A DNA stretch of 5,893 nucleotides from Nocardioides sp. (GTDB lineage: Bacteria > Actinomycetota > Actinomycetes > Propionibacteriales > Nocardioidaceae), in assembly GCA_025965295.1 (NCBI GenBank), contig JAOPXF010000133.1:1-5893 (forward strand), given 5' to 3'. A model generated the notes under the pieces. That model saw only the letters and a list, made by a program, of their open reading frames with translations. It did not search any database and was not told the DNA's origin. The position numbers and the translations under genes were made by a program. Every line of letters starts with the position of its first letter. Positions within the stretch are counted from its first letter, which is position 1. This document shows positions 1 to 5,477 of this stretch, in pieces.

Positions 1-27
1 CCGGCGCGTCCTCGGGCACACGACCAG
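1..27. other. Window edge downstream of the transketolase C subunit
   Basis: Only 27 bases follow the TGA at 30-28. No gene, hairpin or repeat can be supported here. Confidence 0.5.
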
Positions 28-921
28 TCAGGCGGCATTCACCAGGAAGCCCGCCAGCGAGGTCCGGATGCCCGCCGCGTCGAGGCCGTGGGCCGCGACA
101 TGGTCGGCGGGCGTGCCGTAGCGGCGCAGCTCCGTGCGGCCGACACCGAGCGCCAGGAGCCGGTGGGGCACGTCGCGGAGCGCGTCGGCCACCGCGTGCG
201 CGGACGTTCCGGCCAGCCAGGGCTCCACCAGGACCACGTCCGGCGACCCCAGGGCGGCCCGCAGCCCGCGAGCGTCGAACGGCCGGACCGTGTTGGCGTA
301 GAGCACGGTGACGTCGAGCCCCTCGGTCGCGATCAGCACGGCGTCGAGCACCGGCCCCAGCGCGACGACGGTGGCGCCGGCCCCGCGTCGTACGACGTGG
401 AAGCGGCCGGGCGTGTGCGGGAACGAGACCGCGTTGGTCTGGGACACGACCCGGACGTAGTGCAGCCCGCCACCCGCGACCGTCGACCGCAGGGCGGCGT
501 CCACCTCGATCGACGTGCCGGGGGCGTGGATCGAGATCCCGGGCAGGGTGTCGAGGAGCGCGACGTCGCCCGTCGCCTGGTGGGTGCGGCCGCCCGACGT
601 GACGTCGAACGAGCCACCCGCGCCGACCAGCACGCCCCCGACGTCCTGGTGCCCGAAGCCCAGCTTCACCTGCTCGAAGGCGCGCTCGACGAGGAACGAG
701 CCGAACGTGTGGACGATCGGACGCATCCCGGTCAGGGCCATCCCCGCGCCGACGTTGACGAGGAGCTGCTCGCGGATCCCGACGTTGACCACGCGGTCGG
801 GGTGCCGGCGCTCGACGTCGCCGAAGAACCGGCCCGAGATCTCGGCGTACACCAGCGCCACCGAGTCGTCGGCGTCGACGAGGCCGGCGGCGGTGCGGGC
901 GAACTGCTCGCGGCTGTCCAT
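28..921 (-). CDS. Transketolase, C-terminal subunit (pyrimidine-binding and C-terminal domains)
   Basis: This 297-residue protein is the second half of a split transketolase, a thiamine-diphosphate (ThDP) enzyme that moves two-carbon ketol units between sugar phosphates in the cytoplasm. Residues about 5-165 form the pyrimidine-binding domain. The motif VVNVGIREQ puts the ThDP-activating glutamate at Glu51, and GRTHQATGD (111-119) matches the family's GPTHQ-type loop with His114. Residues about 175-290 form the C-terminal domain. The ATG at 921 is chosen because it overlaps the TGA of the N-terminal subunit by one base (TGATG), and GAGGAG at 927-932 lies five bases upstream as a ribosome binding site; this indicates translational coupling. 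The reading frame stays open upstream, but that stretch is an Arg/Gly/Pro-rich shadow of the neighbour. The substrate cannot be read from sequence: it could be the pentose phosphate pathway or a dedicated sugar route. The fold is certain, the substrate is not. Confidence 0.93.
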   Translation of the reverse strand: MDSREQFARTAAGLVDADDSVALVYAEISGRFFGDVERRHPDRVVNVGIREQLLVNVGAGMALTGMRPIVHTFGSFLVERAFEQVKLGFGHQDVGGVLVGAGGSFDVTSGGRTHQATGDVALLDTLPGISIHAPGTSIEVDAALRSTVAGGGLHYVRVVSQTNAVSFPHTPGRFHVVRRGAGATVVALGPVLDAVLIATEGLDVTVLYANTVRPFDARGLRAALGSPDVVLVEPWLAGTSAHAVADALRDVPHRLLALGVGRTELRRYGTPADHVAAHGLDAAGIRTSLAGFLVNAA

Positions 922-1583
922 CACTGCTCCTCGACCTCGGCGACGACGGCGTTCGGCCAGCCGACCTCGCGGTGGGCGAGCGCCTTCTCGAGCAGGTCGT
1001 GGTCCCGCCCGTCGACGGTCGCGGTGTGCCACCCCTCGACGGCGAACCGCTGCTCGATCCGGCCGGGCACGGCGTACGACGATGACCGGTTGTCGATCAC
1101 GACCACGGTCAGGGCGTCCAGCGCGAGCGCGGCGGCCAGCTCGAGCGCCTCGTGGTTGCTGCCCTCGTCCAGCTCGGCGTCGCCCACCAGGACGACCACG
1201 CGCGAGTCGAGGCCCTGGGCGCGCAGGCCGAGGGCCGTGCCCACGGCCAGCGGCAGGCCGTGGCCGAGCGACCCGGACGAGATCTCGACACCGGGGACCA
1301 GGTTGCGGTCCGGGTGGTGGCCGAGCGGGGAGTCCCACGACGCCCAGTCCGGCAGCCACTCCTCGGGGAAGAAGCCGCGGTCGGCCAGCACGGCGTAGTA
1401 GGCCATCGGTCCGTGGCCCTTCGACAGGTAGAAGCGGTCCCGGGCCGGGTCCCCGACCTTCGTGGGGGACACGTCCAGCACCCGCTCGTAGAGCACCCGG
1501 ATCACGTCCAGGGTCGACGTGGCGGCGGCGGAGTGCTTCTCGTCCCCGGTCAGCAGCCTCATCAGGCGTTCGGTCTCGCTCAT
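921..1583 (-). CDS. Transketolase, N-terminal subunit (ThDP pyrophosphate-binding domain)
   Basis: This 220-residue protein is the pyrophosphate-binding half of the split transketolase. Visible family motifs are SKGHGPMAYYAVLA (54-67, His57 equals the catalytic His of SKGHA/SNGHA), GHHPD (88-92), SGSLGHGLPLAVG (103-115), and the ThDP/Mg signature GDAELDEG (134-141, Asp135) ending in VVIDN (161-165, Asn165). Two departures from consensus are seen: GDG is GDA, and the SLGQG glutamine is His. The protein stops just after NAVVAEVEEQ, where transketolases normally continue into the KGKGVSF...WH segment, so it is short for the family. The ATG at 1583 is preferred over a TTG at 1604 because the residues from 1604 lie inside the promoter/SoxR-box region. 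No good Shine-Dalgarno precedes the ATG, and a -10-like element six bases upstream suggests a leaderless message. It is 53 bp downstream of the SDR gene on the same strand. Confidence 0.92.
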   Translation of the reverse strand: MSETERLMRLLTGDEKHSAAATSTLDVIRVLYERVLDVSPTKVGDPARDRFYLSKGHGPMAYYAVLADRGFFPEEWLPDWASWDSPLGHHPDRNLVPGVEISSGSLGHGLPLAVGTALGLRAQGLDSRVVVLVGDAELDEGSNHEALELAAALALDALTVVVIDNRSSSYAVPGRIEQRFAVEGWHTATVDGRDHDLLEKALAHREVGWPNAVVAEVEEQ

Positions 1584-1589
1584 GCGCCC

Positions 1590-1620
1590 ATCGTGTAACT
1601 TCAAGCGAAGTTGAGGTCAA
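1590..1620 (-). promoter_or_regulatory. SoxR-box promoter for the transketolase pair
   Basis: Reading leftward, TTGACC (1620-1615) is a near-consensus -35. It is followed by a 19-base spacer and CACGAT (1595-1590) as a weak -10 fitting nAnnnT. The 18-base CCTCAACTTCGCTTGAAG (1616-1599) matches the E. coli soxS SoxR site as I recall it (CCTCAAGTTAACTTGAGG) at 14 of 18 positions. It also overlaps the last two bases of the -35 exactly as in soxS. The overlong 19-bp spacer is typical of MerR-family activators, which untwist the DNA to align -35 and -10. The -10 ends six bases before the ATG at 1583, so transcription would begin at or next to the start codon. The cognate regulator is encoded about 1 kb away. 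Binding is inferred. Confidence 0.72.
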
Positions 1621-1636
1621 GCCATCAGCGTCACAG

Positions 1637-2380
1637 TCAGCTCATGCAGCCGTCGACCGCGAGGATCGTTCCGGTCACCATCCGGGCATCGGACGACGAC
1701 AGGTACCGGATGGCCGCCGCGATCTCGGCGGGGGCGATGGCACGGCCGGGCAGCAGCATCAGCAGCCGCTCGGCCAGCCGGGGGTCGAGGTCGTCGGGGA
1801 AGATGCTCGCGACGTGGGCGACCATGGGGGTGTCGACCGTGCCGGGGCAGATCGCGTTGACCCGGACCCCGGTGGGCGTGAGCTCCATGGCCAGCGCCTG
1901 CGTGAGCGTGACCAGCCCGCCCTTGGCCGCGGCGTACGCCGTCGCATACGGCTGCGGCACCCGTCCGGCGACGGAGGCGACGTTCACGACGTTGCCCTGG
2001 CAGGCCACCAGGTGCGGCAGCGCGGCCTGGATCATCATGAACGGCCCCTTGAGGTCGACCGCGTGCACCCGGTCCCACTCCGCGTCGGTGATCTGCTCGA
2101 AGCGGCCGAACTGCACGATGCCCGCGACGTTCGCGAGCACGTCGATCCGGCCGTGCTGGGCACACGTCTCGACGGCTGCGTCGACCGATGCGCGGTCACC
2201 CACGTTGCACTCCACGAAGGTCACTCCGTCCGGGACCGTCGGGTGCAGGTCGAGACCGAACACGATGTCGCCCGCGTCGCGGAACATCTCCGCCGTGGCA
2301 TGGCCGACCCCGGAGGCCGCTCCGGTGATGACGACGACCCTGGGCTCCGTGGTGGGGCCGGTCGTGGTGGTGGCGCTCAT
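1637..2380 (-). CDS. Short-chain dehydrogenase/reductase (classical SDR, NAD-type)
   Basis: This 247-residue protein is a classical SDR of normal length, a soluble NAD(P)-dependent oxidoreductase acting on an alcohol or ketone. The Rossmann motif TGAASGVG is at 19-26. Asp44 at the end of the second strand (FGLDL) favours NAD over NADP. NVAG (84-87) replaces NNAG. The catalytic Ser136 (NVASVAG), Tyr149 and Lys153 (YAAAK) are all present, and CPGTVDTP (178-185) is the usual PG loop. The fourth tetrad residue, normally Asn in VNLxG, is Asp109 (VDLKG). The ATG at 2380 is chosen because GGAG (2391-2388) lies seven bases upstream and the protein then begins just before the first beta strand; the open frame further upstream is Arg/Pro-rich and unlike coding sequence. 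The substrate is not evident: a sugar/polyol or a steroid alcohol are both possible given the neighbours. It lies upstream of the transketolase genes and divergent from soxR. Confidence 0.93.
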   Translation of the reverse strand: MSATTTTGPTTEPRVVVITGAASGVGHATAEMFRDAGDIVFGLDLHPTVPDGVTFVECNVGDRASVDAAVETCAQHGRIDVLANVAGIVQFGRFEQITDAEWDRVHAVDLKGPFMMIQAALPHLVACQGNVVNVASVAGRVPQPYATAYAAAKGGLVTLTQALAMELTPTGVRVNAICPGTVDTPMVAHVASIFPDDLDPRLAERLLMLLPGRAIAPAEIAAAIRYLSSSDARMVTGTILAVDGCMS

Positions 2381-2387
2381 GACGGTT

Positions 2388-2391
2388 CTCC
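2388..2391 (-). promoter_or_regulatory. Ribosome binding site of the SDR gene
   Basis: GGAG on the minus strand, seven bases before the ATG at 2380. It is the only well-placed Shine-Dalgarno in the upstream open frame and decides the start codon. Confidence 0.75.
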
Positions 2392-2471
2392 GATCGCGAG
2401 GGTGAGGTGTCGACGGAGGTCGCCGACCCGGCCGATGCCGTCGGTGAGGTGCATGCCGGGACGGTACCAGC

Positions 2472-2495
2472 GAGACTAGAACGCGTTCTAGTCTC
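2472..2495. promoter_or_regulatory. Perfect 24-bp palindrome; TetR-type (KstR-like) operator candidate
   Basis: Bases 2472-2483 are the exact reverse complement of 2484-2495, with no spacer. The central 14 bases, TAGAACGCGTTCTA (2477-2490), fit TnnAACnnGTTnnA, the pattern I recall for KstR, the TetR-family repressor of cholesterol/steroid catabolism in mycobacteria and rhodococci. The palindrome contains TAGTCT on both strands (2478-2473 on minus, 2489-2494 on plus), a TAnnnT-type -10 element, so a bound repressor could block a promoter. It lies 92 bp upstream of the SDR start and 62 bp upstream of soxR, so it most likely controls the SDR, though either gene is possible. No TetR-family gene is in the window. 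The palindrome is certain; the regulator is inferred. Confidence 0.7.
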
Positions 2496-2521
2496 ACCCG
2501 ACCCGGCCAGCCCGACTCGAA

Positions 2522-2539
2522 CTTGAAGTTTGGTTGAGG
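2522..2539. promoter_or_regulatory. Second SoxR-box-like site in the soxR/SDR divergent region
   Basis: On the minus strand this reads CCTCAACCAAACTTCAAG, matching the soxS-type SoxR site at 13 of 18 positions. Over 24 aligned bases it shares 18 with the first box, including an identical TGACCTCAAC block. In the minus direction GTGACC (2543-2538) is a plausible -35 in the same position relative to the box. The base run 19 bp beyond it (GAGTCG) is a poor -10, so a target promoter is less clear than for the first site. It ends 18 bases before the soxR ATG, so it could serve autoregulation, SDR control or both. Confidence 0.5.
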
Positions 2540-2557
2540 TCACGCGAGGCTGCAGGC

Positions 2558-3001
2558 ATGACCCAGCTCACGATCGGACAGCTCGCCGAGCGGGCCGGGG
2601 TGGCCACGTCCGCGGTCCGGTTCTACGAGTCGCGCGGGCTCGTCCACGCGGTGCGCACCACCGGCAACCAGCGCCGCTACGAGCAGTCCACGCTGCGCCG
2701 AATCGCCTTCATCCGGACCGCACAGCGCGTGGGCCTCAGCCTCGACGAGATCGGCCACGCGCTCGCGTCCCTCCCCGAGAACAGGACGCCCACCAAGGCG
2801 GACTGGTCCCGGCTCAGCCGGACCTGGCGGCCGCGCCTCGACGAACAGATCGAGCGGCTCGAGCGGCTCCGCGACAAGCTCGACTCCTGCATCGGCTGCG
2901 GCTGCCTGAGCCTGCGCACCTGCGCGCTGAGCAACCCCGACGACGAGGTCGCCCCACGCGGGCCCGGCGCGGTGTTCCTAGAGCCGACCGGGCGGCGCTG
3001 A
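2558..3001 (+). CDS. soxR: Redox-sensing MerR-family transcriptional regulator SoxR
   Basis: This 147-residue protein is SoxR, a homodimeric MerR-family activator that responds to redox-cycling compounds or superoxide by oxidation of a [2Fe-2S] cluster. Residues 4-72 are the winged helix-turn-helix (LTIGQLAERAGV, then AVRFYESRGL and QRRYEQSTLRRI). About 84-110 is the dimerisation helix. The cluster ligands Cys111, Cys114, Cys116 and Cys122 form CIGCGCLSLRTC with the CX2CXCX5C spacing of E. coli SoxR, followed by a tail like that of known SoxR proteins. The ATG at 2558 is chosen over a TTG at 2534 because it gives the normal SoxR N-terminus and has GAGG (2546-2549) eight bases upstream; the TTG lies inside the SoxR-box-like site. 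No soxS is present, so direct control of targets is expected, as in other actinobacteria. It diverges from the SDR, and the DUF4032 gene starts 20 bp downstream. Confidence 0.96.
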   Translation: MTQLTIGQLAERAGVATSAVRFYESRGLVHAVRTTGNQRRYEQSTLRRIAFIRTAQRVGLSLDEIGHALASLPENRTPTKADWSRLSRTWRPRLDEQIERLERLRDKLDSCIGCGCLSLRTCALSNPDDEVAPRGPGAVFLEPTGRR

Positions 3002-3008
3002 GGGCCGA

Positions 3009-3014
3009 TACGCT
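3009..3014 (+). promoter_or_regulatory. -10 element of a likely leaderless promoter for the DUF4032 gene
   Basis: TACGCT fits the actinobacterial TAnnnT -10 and ends seven bases before the ATG at 3022, the spacing expected when transcription begins at the start codon. No usable Shine-Dalgarno is present: GAGGG at 3000-3004 is 17 bases away, and GGG at 3018-3020 is too close. The -35 is weak (GACCGG, 2986-2991, 17-bp spacer). Confidence 0.45.
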
Positions 3015-3021
3015 GCCGGGC

Positions 3022-4230
3022 ATGGCACTGCGCATCGTGGCGAGCCGTCCGGATCCGGCGATCGTCACGCTGCCCTGGTCGACCCCGCTCGAGGAGTGGG
3101 ATGACGACTACGTCGTGCCGCTCCCTCGGGGCCTCTCGCGGCACGTGGTGCGGATCGTGCGGCTCCACGACCGCATGTACGCCGTCAAGGAGACCGTCGA
3201 GGAGATCGCCTTCCGCGAGTACCGCCTGCTGCGCGACCTGCACCGGCTGGGACTCCCGGCCGTGGTGCCGCAGGGCGTCGTCGCCGGACGCCTCGACGAC
3301 CACGGACAGGAGCTCCCGAGCGCCCTGCTCACCGAGCACCTGCGCTTCTCGCTGCCCTACCGCAGCCTCTTCGCCCACGGCCTGTCGGCAGAGAACCTCC
3401 CCTCGTTGGTCGACGCGATGGTCGTGCTGCTCGTCCGCCTCCACCTGGCCGACTTCTTCTGGGGGGACGTATCGCTGTCCAACGTGCTCTTCCGGCGCAA
3501 TGCCGGCGGCTTCGCGGCGTACCTCGTGGACGCAGAGACCGGCGAGCTGAAGCCGAGCCTGTCCGCGAGCATGCGGGAGTACGACCTCACGATCGCGGCC
3601 GAGAACGTCTTCGCCGAGCTGCTCGACCTGCAGGCCAGCGACTCGCTCGACCACGAGGTGCAGGCGCACGAGATCGTCGACCTGCTGCAGGAGCGCTACA
3701 CCGCACTGTTGACCGAGCTGACGGCCGAGGAGGAGTTCTCCGCAGGCGAGATGTGGCGCATCGAGCAGCGCATCGAGCGGCTCAACGACCTCGGCTTCGA
3801 CGTCGACGAGCTCGACATCGTCACCGACTTCGACGGCGACAAGGTGCGCATCCAGCCGAAGGTCGTCGAGCTCGGCCACCACCGGCGCGAGCTGCAGGCG
3901 CTGACCGGGCTGAACGTCGAGGACGCGCAGGCCCGCCGGCTGCTCAACGACATCGCGTCGTTCACCGCCCACGTCGACCTCGGCCGCGAGGACCGGACCC
4001 TGGTCGCCAACCGGTGGCTGACGACGATCTGGGAGCCGTTGATGAAGATGATCCCGCCGGAGGCTCGCGGCAAGCTGGAGCCGGCCGAGATCTTCCACGA
4101 GATCCTCGTGCACCGGTGGTACCTCTCCGAGCGCGCGGGCACCGCGGTCGACCTCTTCGACGCGGCGCGCGACTACATCGAGAACGTGCTCGCGACCAAG
4201 CCCGACGAGGCCGTCGCCACCGAGGAGTAG
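3022..4230 (+). CDS. DUF4032-family protein with a kinase-like (LPS kinase/WaaP-type) fold
   Basis: This 402-residue, probably cytoplasmic protein matches my memory of the actinobacterial DUF4032 family; no experimentally known role is claimed. The N-terminal half carries a protein-kinase-like pattern. YAVKE gives Lys56, FREYRLL gives Glu66 as a possible helix-C glutamate, and WGDVSLSNVLF places Asp149 and Asn154 five residues apart as in the HRDxxxxN catalytic loop. YLVDAETGE places Asp170 as the metal-binding DFG equivalent. The conserved charged C-terminal half (about 230-390, with ERLNDLGFDVDELDIVTD and IFHEILVHRWYLSE) is probably the part specific to the family. The full kinase residue set suggests an active phosphotransferase, but the substrate is unknown. 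The ATG at 3022 is chosen because the frame upstream overlaps soxR and loses the conserved N-terminus. It starts 20 bp after soxR but has its own promoter-like element, so co-regulation with soxR is uncertain. Confidence 0.85.
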   Translation: MALRIVASRPDPAIVTLPWSTPLEEWDDDYVVPLPRGLSRHVVRIVRLHDRMYAVKETVEEIAFREYRLLRDLHRLGLPAVVPQGVVAGRLDDHGQELPSALLTEHLRFSLPYRSLFAHGLSAENLPSLVDAMVVLLVRLHLADFFWGDVSLSNVLFRRNAGGFAAYLVDAETGELKPSLSASMREYDLTIAAENVFAELLDLQASDSLDHEVQAHEIVDLLQERYTALLTELTAEEEFSAGEMWRIEQRIERLNDLGFDVDELDIVTDFDGDKVRIQPKVVELGHHRRELQALTGLNVEDAQARRLLNDIASFTAHVDLGREDRTLVANRWLTTIWEPLMKMIPPEARGKLEPAEIFHEILVHRWYLSERAGTAVDLFDAARDYIENVLATKPDEAVATEE

Positions 4231-4310
4231 AACGGCCCGCGGGAGACCCGGCGCGCGGGAACGCCACGGGGCACCCGCAACTTCTCTCCCGGGAGGGGAG
4301 TCTCATCTGC
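4231..4310 (+). other. 80-bp spacer with weak dyads and the lipoprotein ribosome binding site
   Basis: The spacer contains a 6-bp stem (4236-4241 with 4254-4259, 12-base loop) without a U-run, which is weak as a terminator, and a 10-bp palindrome CTCCCGGGAG (4286-4295). The purine-rich GGAGGGGAG (4292-4300) lies ten bases before the ATG at 4311 and is the likely Shine-Dalgarno, slightly farther than usual. No clear promoter is recognised. Confidence 0.4.
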
Positions 4311-5453
4311 ATGTCAAGCCGTGGGGGTCTCGCCTCGATCGCGGCCGCGGTGGCGCTCTGCGTGGGCACGGCGTGCAGCGGGGGCTCCCCCGACCCCGCT
4401 GCGGCCACGTCGTCGCACGAGGCCGTCCCGTCCCCGACGAACACGACGTCGTCCGTGGTCGTGCGGATGCGAGAGGTGCACCGGGTGGTCTTCGCGGTGC
4501 CGCGCGGCCGACGGGTGGACCACCCGGCTCCGGCCGCGAACGGCGTGGCGTACGTCCTGTCTCCCCCCAACCGCCCGACGTGGACCGAGGTCCGGTGGGG
4601 CGACTACGCGACCGGGCGCTCGCACCGAGTGGCTCACCCCCGGCACGGGTGGTTCGTGGACAACCTCTCGGCCGGCCGGGGATGGGTCGCCTGGGTCGAG
4701 CAGGACCATCTCCCGGAGGATCCCGCCGCCCCCGTGGCCTGGCGAATCAAGGCCTACGACGTCAGCACCGGTCGGACGACGACCCTCCTCGAGTCCGGCG
4801 CCGAGGAGAAGCCCCTGGCCCCCGGCGTCCTGGTCTCCGGCCGGACGGTGTTCAGCAGTGTCTACCGGGGGCTCGAGGATGCGACGACGGACTTCTTCGC
4901 CTTCGCCCTGCCGAGCGGCCGGAAGCGGGTGGTGGCGACGGACGTCGCCGGCGGGCAGCTCGCGTACGACGGTCACCACCTGATCACGACCATCACCGAG
5001 AGCCGGGGAAACGGTCCAGGTGAGTCGACCAACGACCTCTACGTCCTGCACCGGCACCACGTGGAGCCCGTCACCGACGACGACCGCTCGGTGGACCCCA
5101 TGGTCTCCGACGGCCGGCTGGCCTGGATCTCCGGGAACAGCGTCTACACGCGCCCATGGCCCGCGGACGGGGAGCCGACCCTGGTCACTCGGCACAGCGA
5201 CCCCTTGCCGAGCCTGGGCCGGGGGTTCGTGTCGGACATGGTGCCCCACAACGGGTCCTACGCGGCCAGGGTGATAGCGCTCGATGACCCGACACGGGCT
5301 TTCCTGCTTCGGCGTCCCCCGGGCACCAGGCTGGTGGGCCTCGTCCGCTCATCGGGGCGCCACGTCGCGTGGCCGGTGGCATCCCACGCCGATCCGCGCG
5401 CGAGGAGCAAGCTGGTGGTGTCGACGATCCGAGTCACGGCAAGGCAGGAGTAG
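4311..5453 (+). CDS. Secreted lipoprotein, probable beta-propeller, function unknown
   Basis: This 380-residue protein begins with a signal peptide: Arg4, a hydrophobic stretch (about 7-19) and a lipobox GTAC with the lipidated Cys22, then a Ser/Thr/Pro/Ala-rich linker to about residue 50. It should be anchored on the outer face of the membrane. The rest shows recurring blade-like units: a hydrophobic strand of the type GRGWVAW, GVLVSGRTVFSS, GQLAYDGHHLITT or DGRLAWISGNSVY, followed by a strand and a turn such as AYDVSTGRTTTLL or FALPSGRKRVV. This resembles TolB or similar beta-propellers, with perhaps five or six blades; I do not recognise a specific family. No enzymatic motif is seen. The ATG at 4311 is chosen because the signal peptide begins there and GGAGGGGAG lies upstream. 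The residue at -3 of the lipobox (Gly) is less common than Leu/Val but allowed. Gene neighbours do not suggest a role. Confidence 0.85.
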   Translation: MSSRGGLASIAAAVALCVGTACSGGSPDPAAATSSHEAVPSPTNTTSSVVVRMREVHRVVFAVPRGRRVDHPAPAANGVAYVLSPPNRPTWTEVRWGDYATGRSHRVAHPRHGWFVDNLSAGRGWVAWVEQDHLPEDPAAPVAWRIKAYDVSTGRTTTLLESGAEEKPLAPGVLVSGRTVFSSVYRGLEDATTDFFAFALPSGRKRVVATDVAGGQLAYDGHHLITTITESRGNGPGESTNDLYVLHRHHVEPVTDDDRSVDPMVSDGRLAWISGNSVYTRPWPADGEPTLVTRHSDPLPSLGRGFVSDMVPHNGSYAARVIALDDPTRAFLLRRPPGTRLVGLVRSSGRHVAWPVASHADPRARSKLVVSTIRVTARQE

Positions 5454-5477
5454 GCCAGGAGTAGGCCAGGAGTAGGC
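5451..5477 (+). repeat. 11-bp tandem repeat starting at the lipoprotein stop codon
   Basis: TAGGCCAGGAG occurs exactly at 5451-5461 and 5462-5472, followed by a third partial copy from 5473 (TAGGC). A degenerate copy (5440-5450, 8 of 11 bases) precedes it inside the coding region. The first TAG is the stop codon. Since 11 is not a multiple of three, the TAGs at 5451, 5462 and 5473 fall in all three reading frames. Confidence 0.9.

Noticed and set aside
1597..1612. Inverted repeat AACTTC/GAAGTT with a four-base gap read as a separate operator.
   Set aside because: It lies within the SoxR box and promoter spacer and is better explained as part of that MerR-type site.
922..1620. The C-subunit reading frame stays open upstream through the N-subunit gene, as if one long 530-residue protein or a frameshifted single-chain transketolase existed.
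   Set aside because: The upstream part is Arg/Pro/Gly-rich without transketolase motifs, while the other frame encodes the real N subunit with clear motifs. The TGATG overlap and GAGGAG site mark a genuine second start.
88..2479. Long plus-strand open frames (436, 654 and 264 residues) opposite the transketolase and SDR genes.
   Set aside because: They are low-complexity Arg/Ala/Pro-rich shadows typical of GC-rich DNA, and the minus-strand proteins have unmistakable family motifs.
2381..2497. Possible N-terminal extension of the SDR from a start at 2497.
   Set aside because: The extension is Arg/Pro/His-rich, runs through the 24-bp palindrome, and a good ribosome site supports the ATG at 2380.
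2534..2557. TTG at 2534 as the soxR start.
   Set aside because: It lies within the SoxR-box-like site and adds eight residues not expected in SoxR; the ATG at 2558 has GAGG at good spacing.
4236..4259. GC-rich 6-bp stem after the DUF4032 gene as an intrinsic terminator.
   Set aside because: The stem is short with a 12-base loop and no U-run; such stems are common by chance at this GC content.
4286..4295. 10-bp palindrome before the lipoprotein as an operator.
   Set aside because: It is short, GC-rich and overlaps the Shine-Dalgarno run, so chance is a sufficient explanation.
2677..5249. Long minus-strand open frames (478 and 311 residues) opposite soxR, DUF4032 and the lipoprotein.
   Set aside because: No recognisable domains, and they are fully antisense to well-supported genes.
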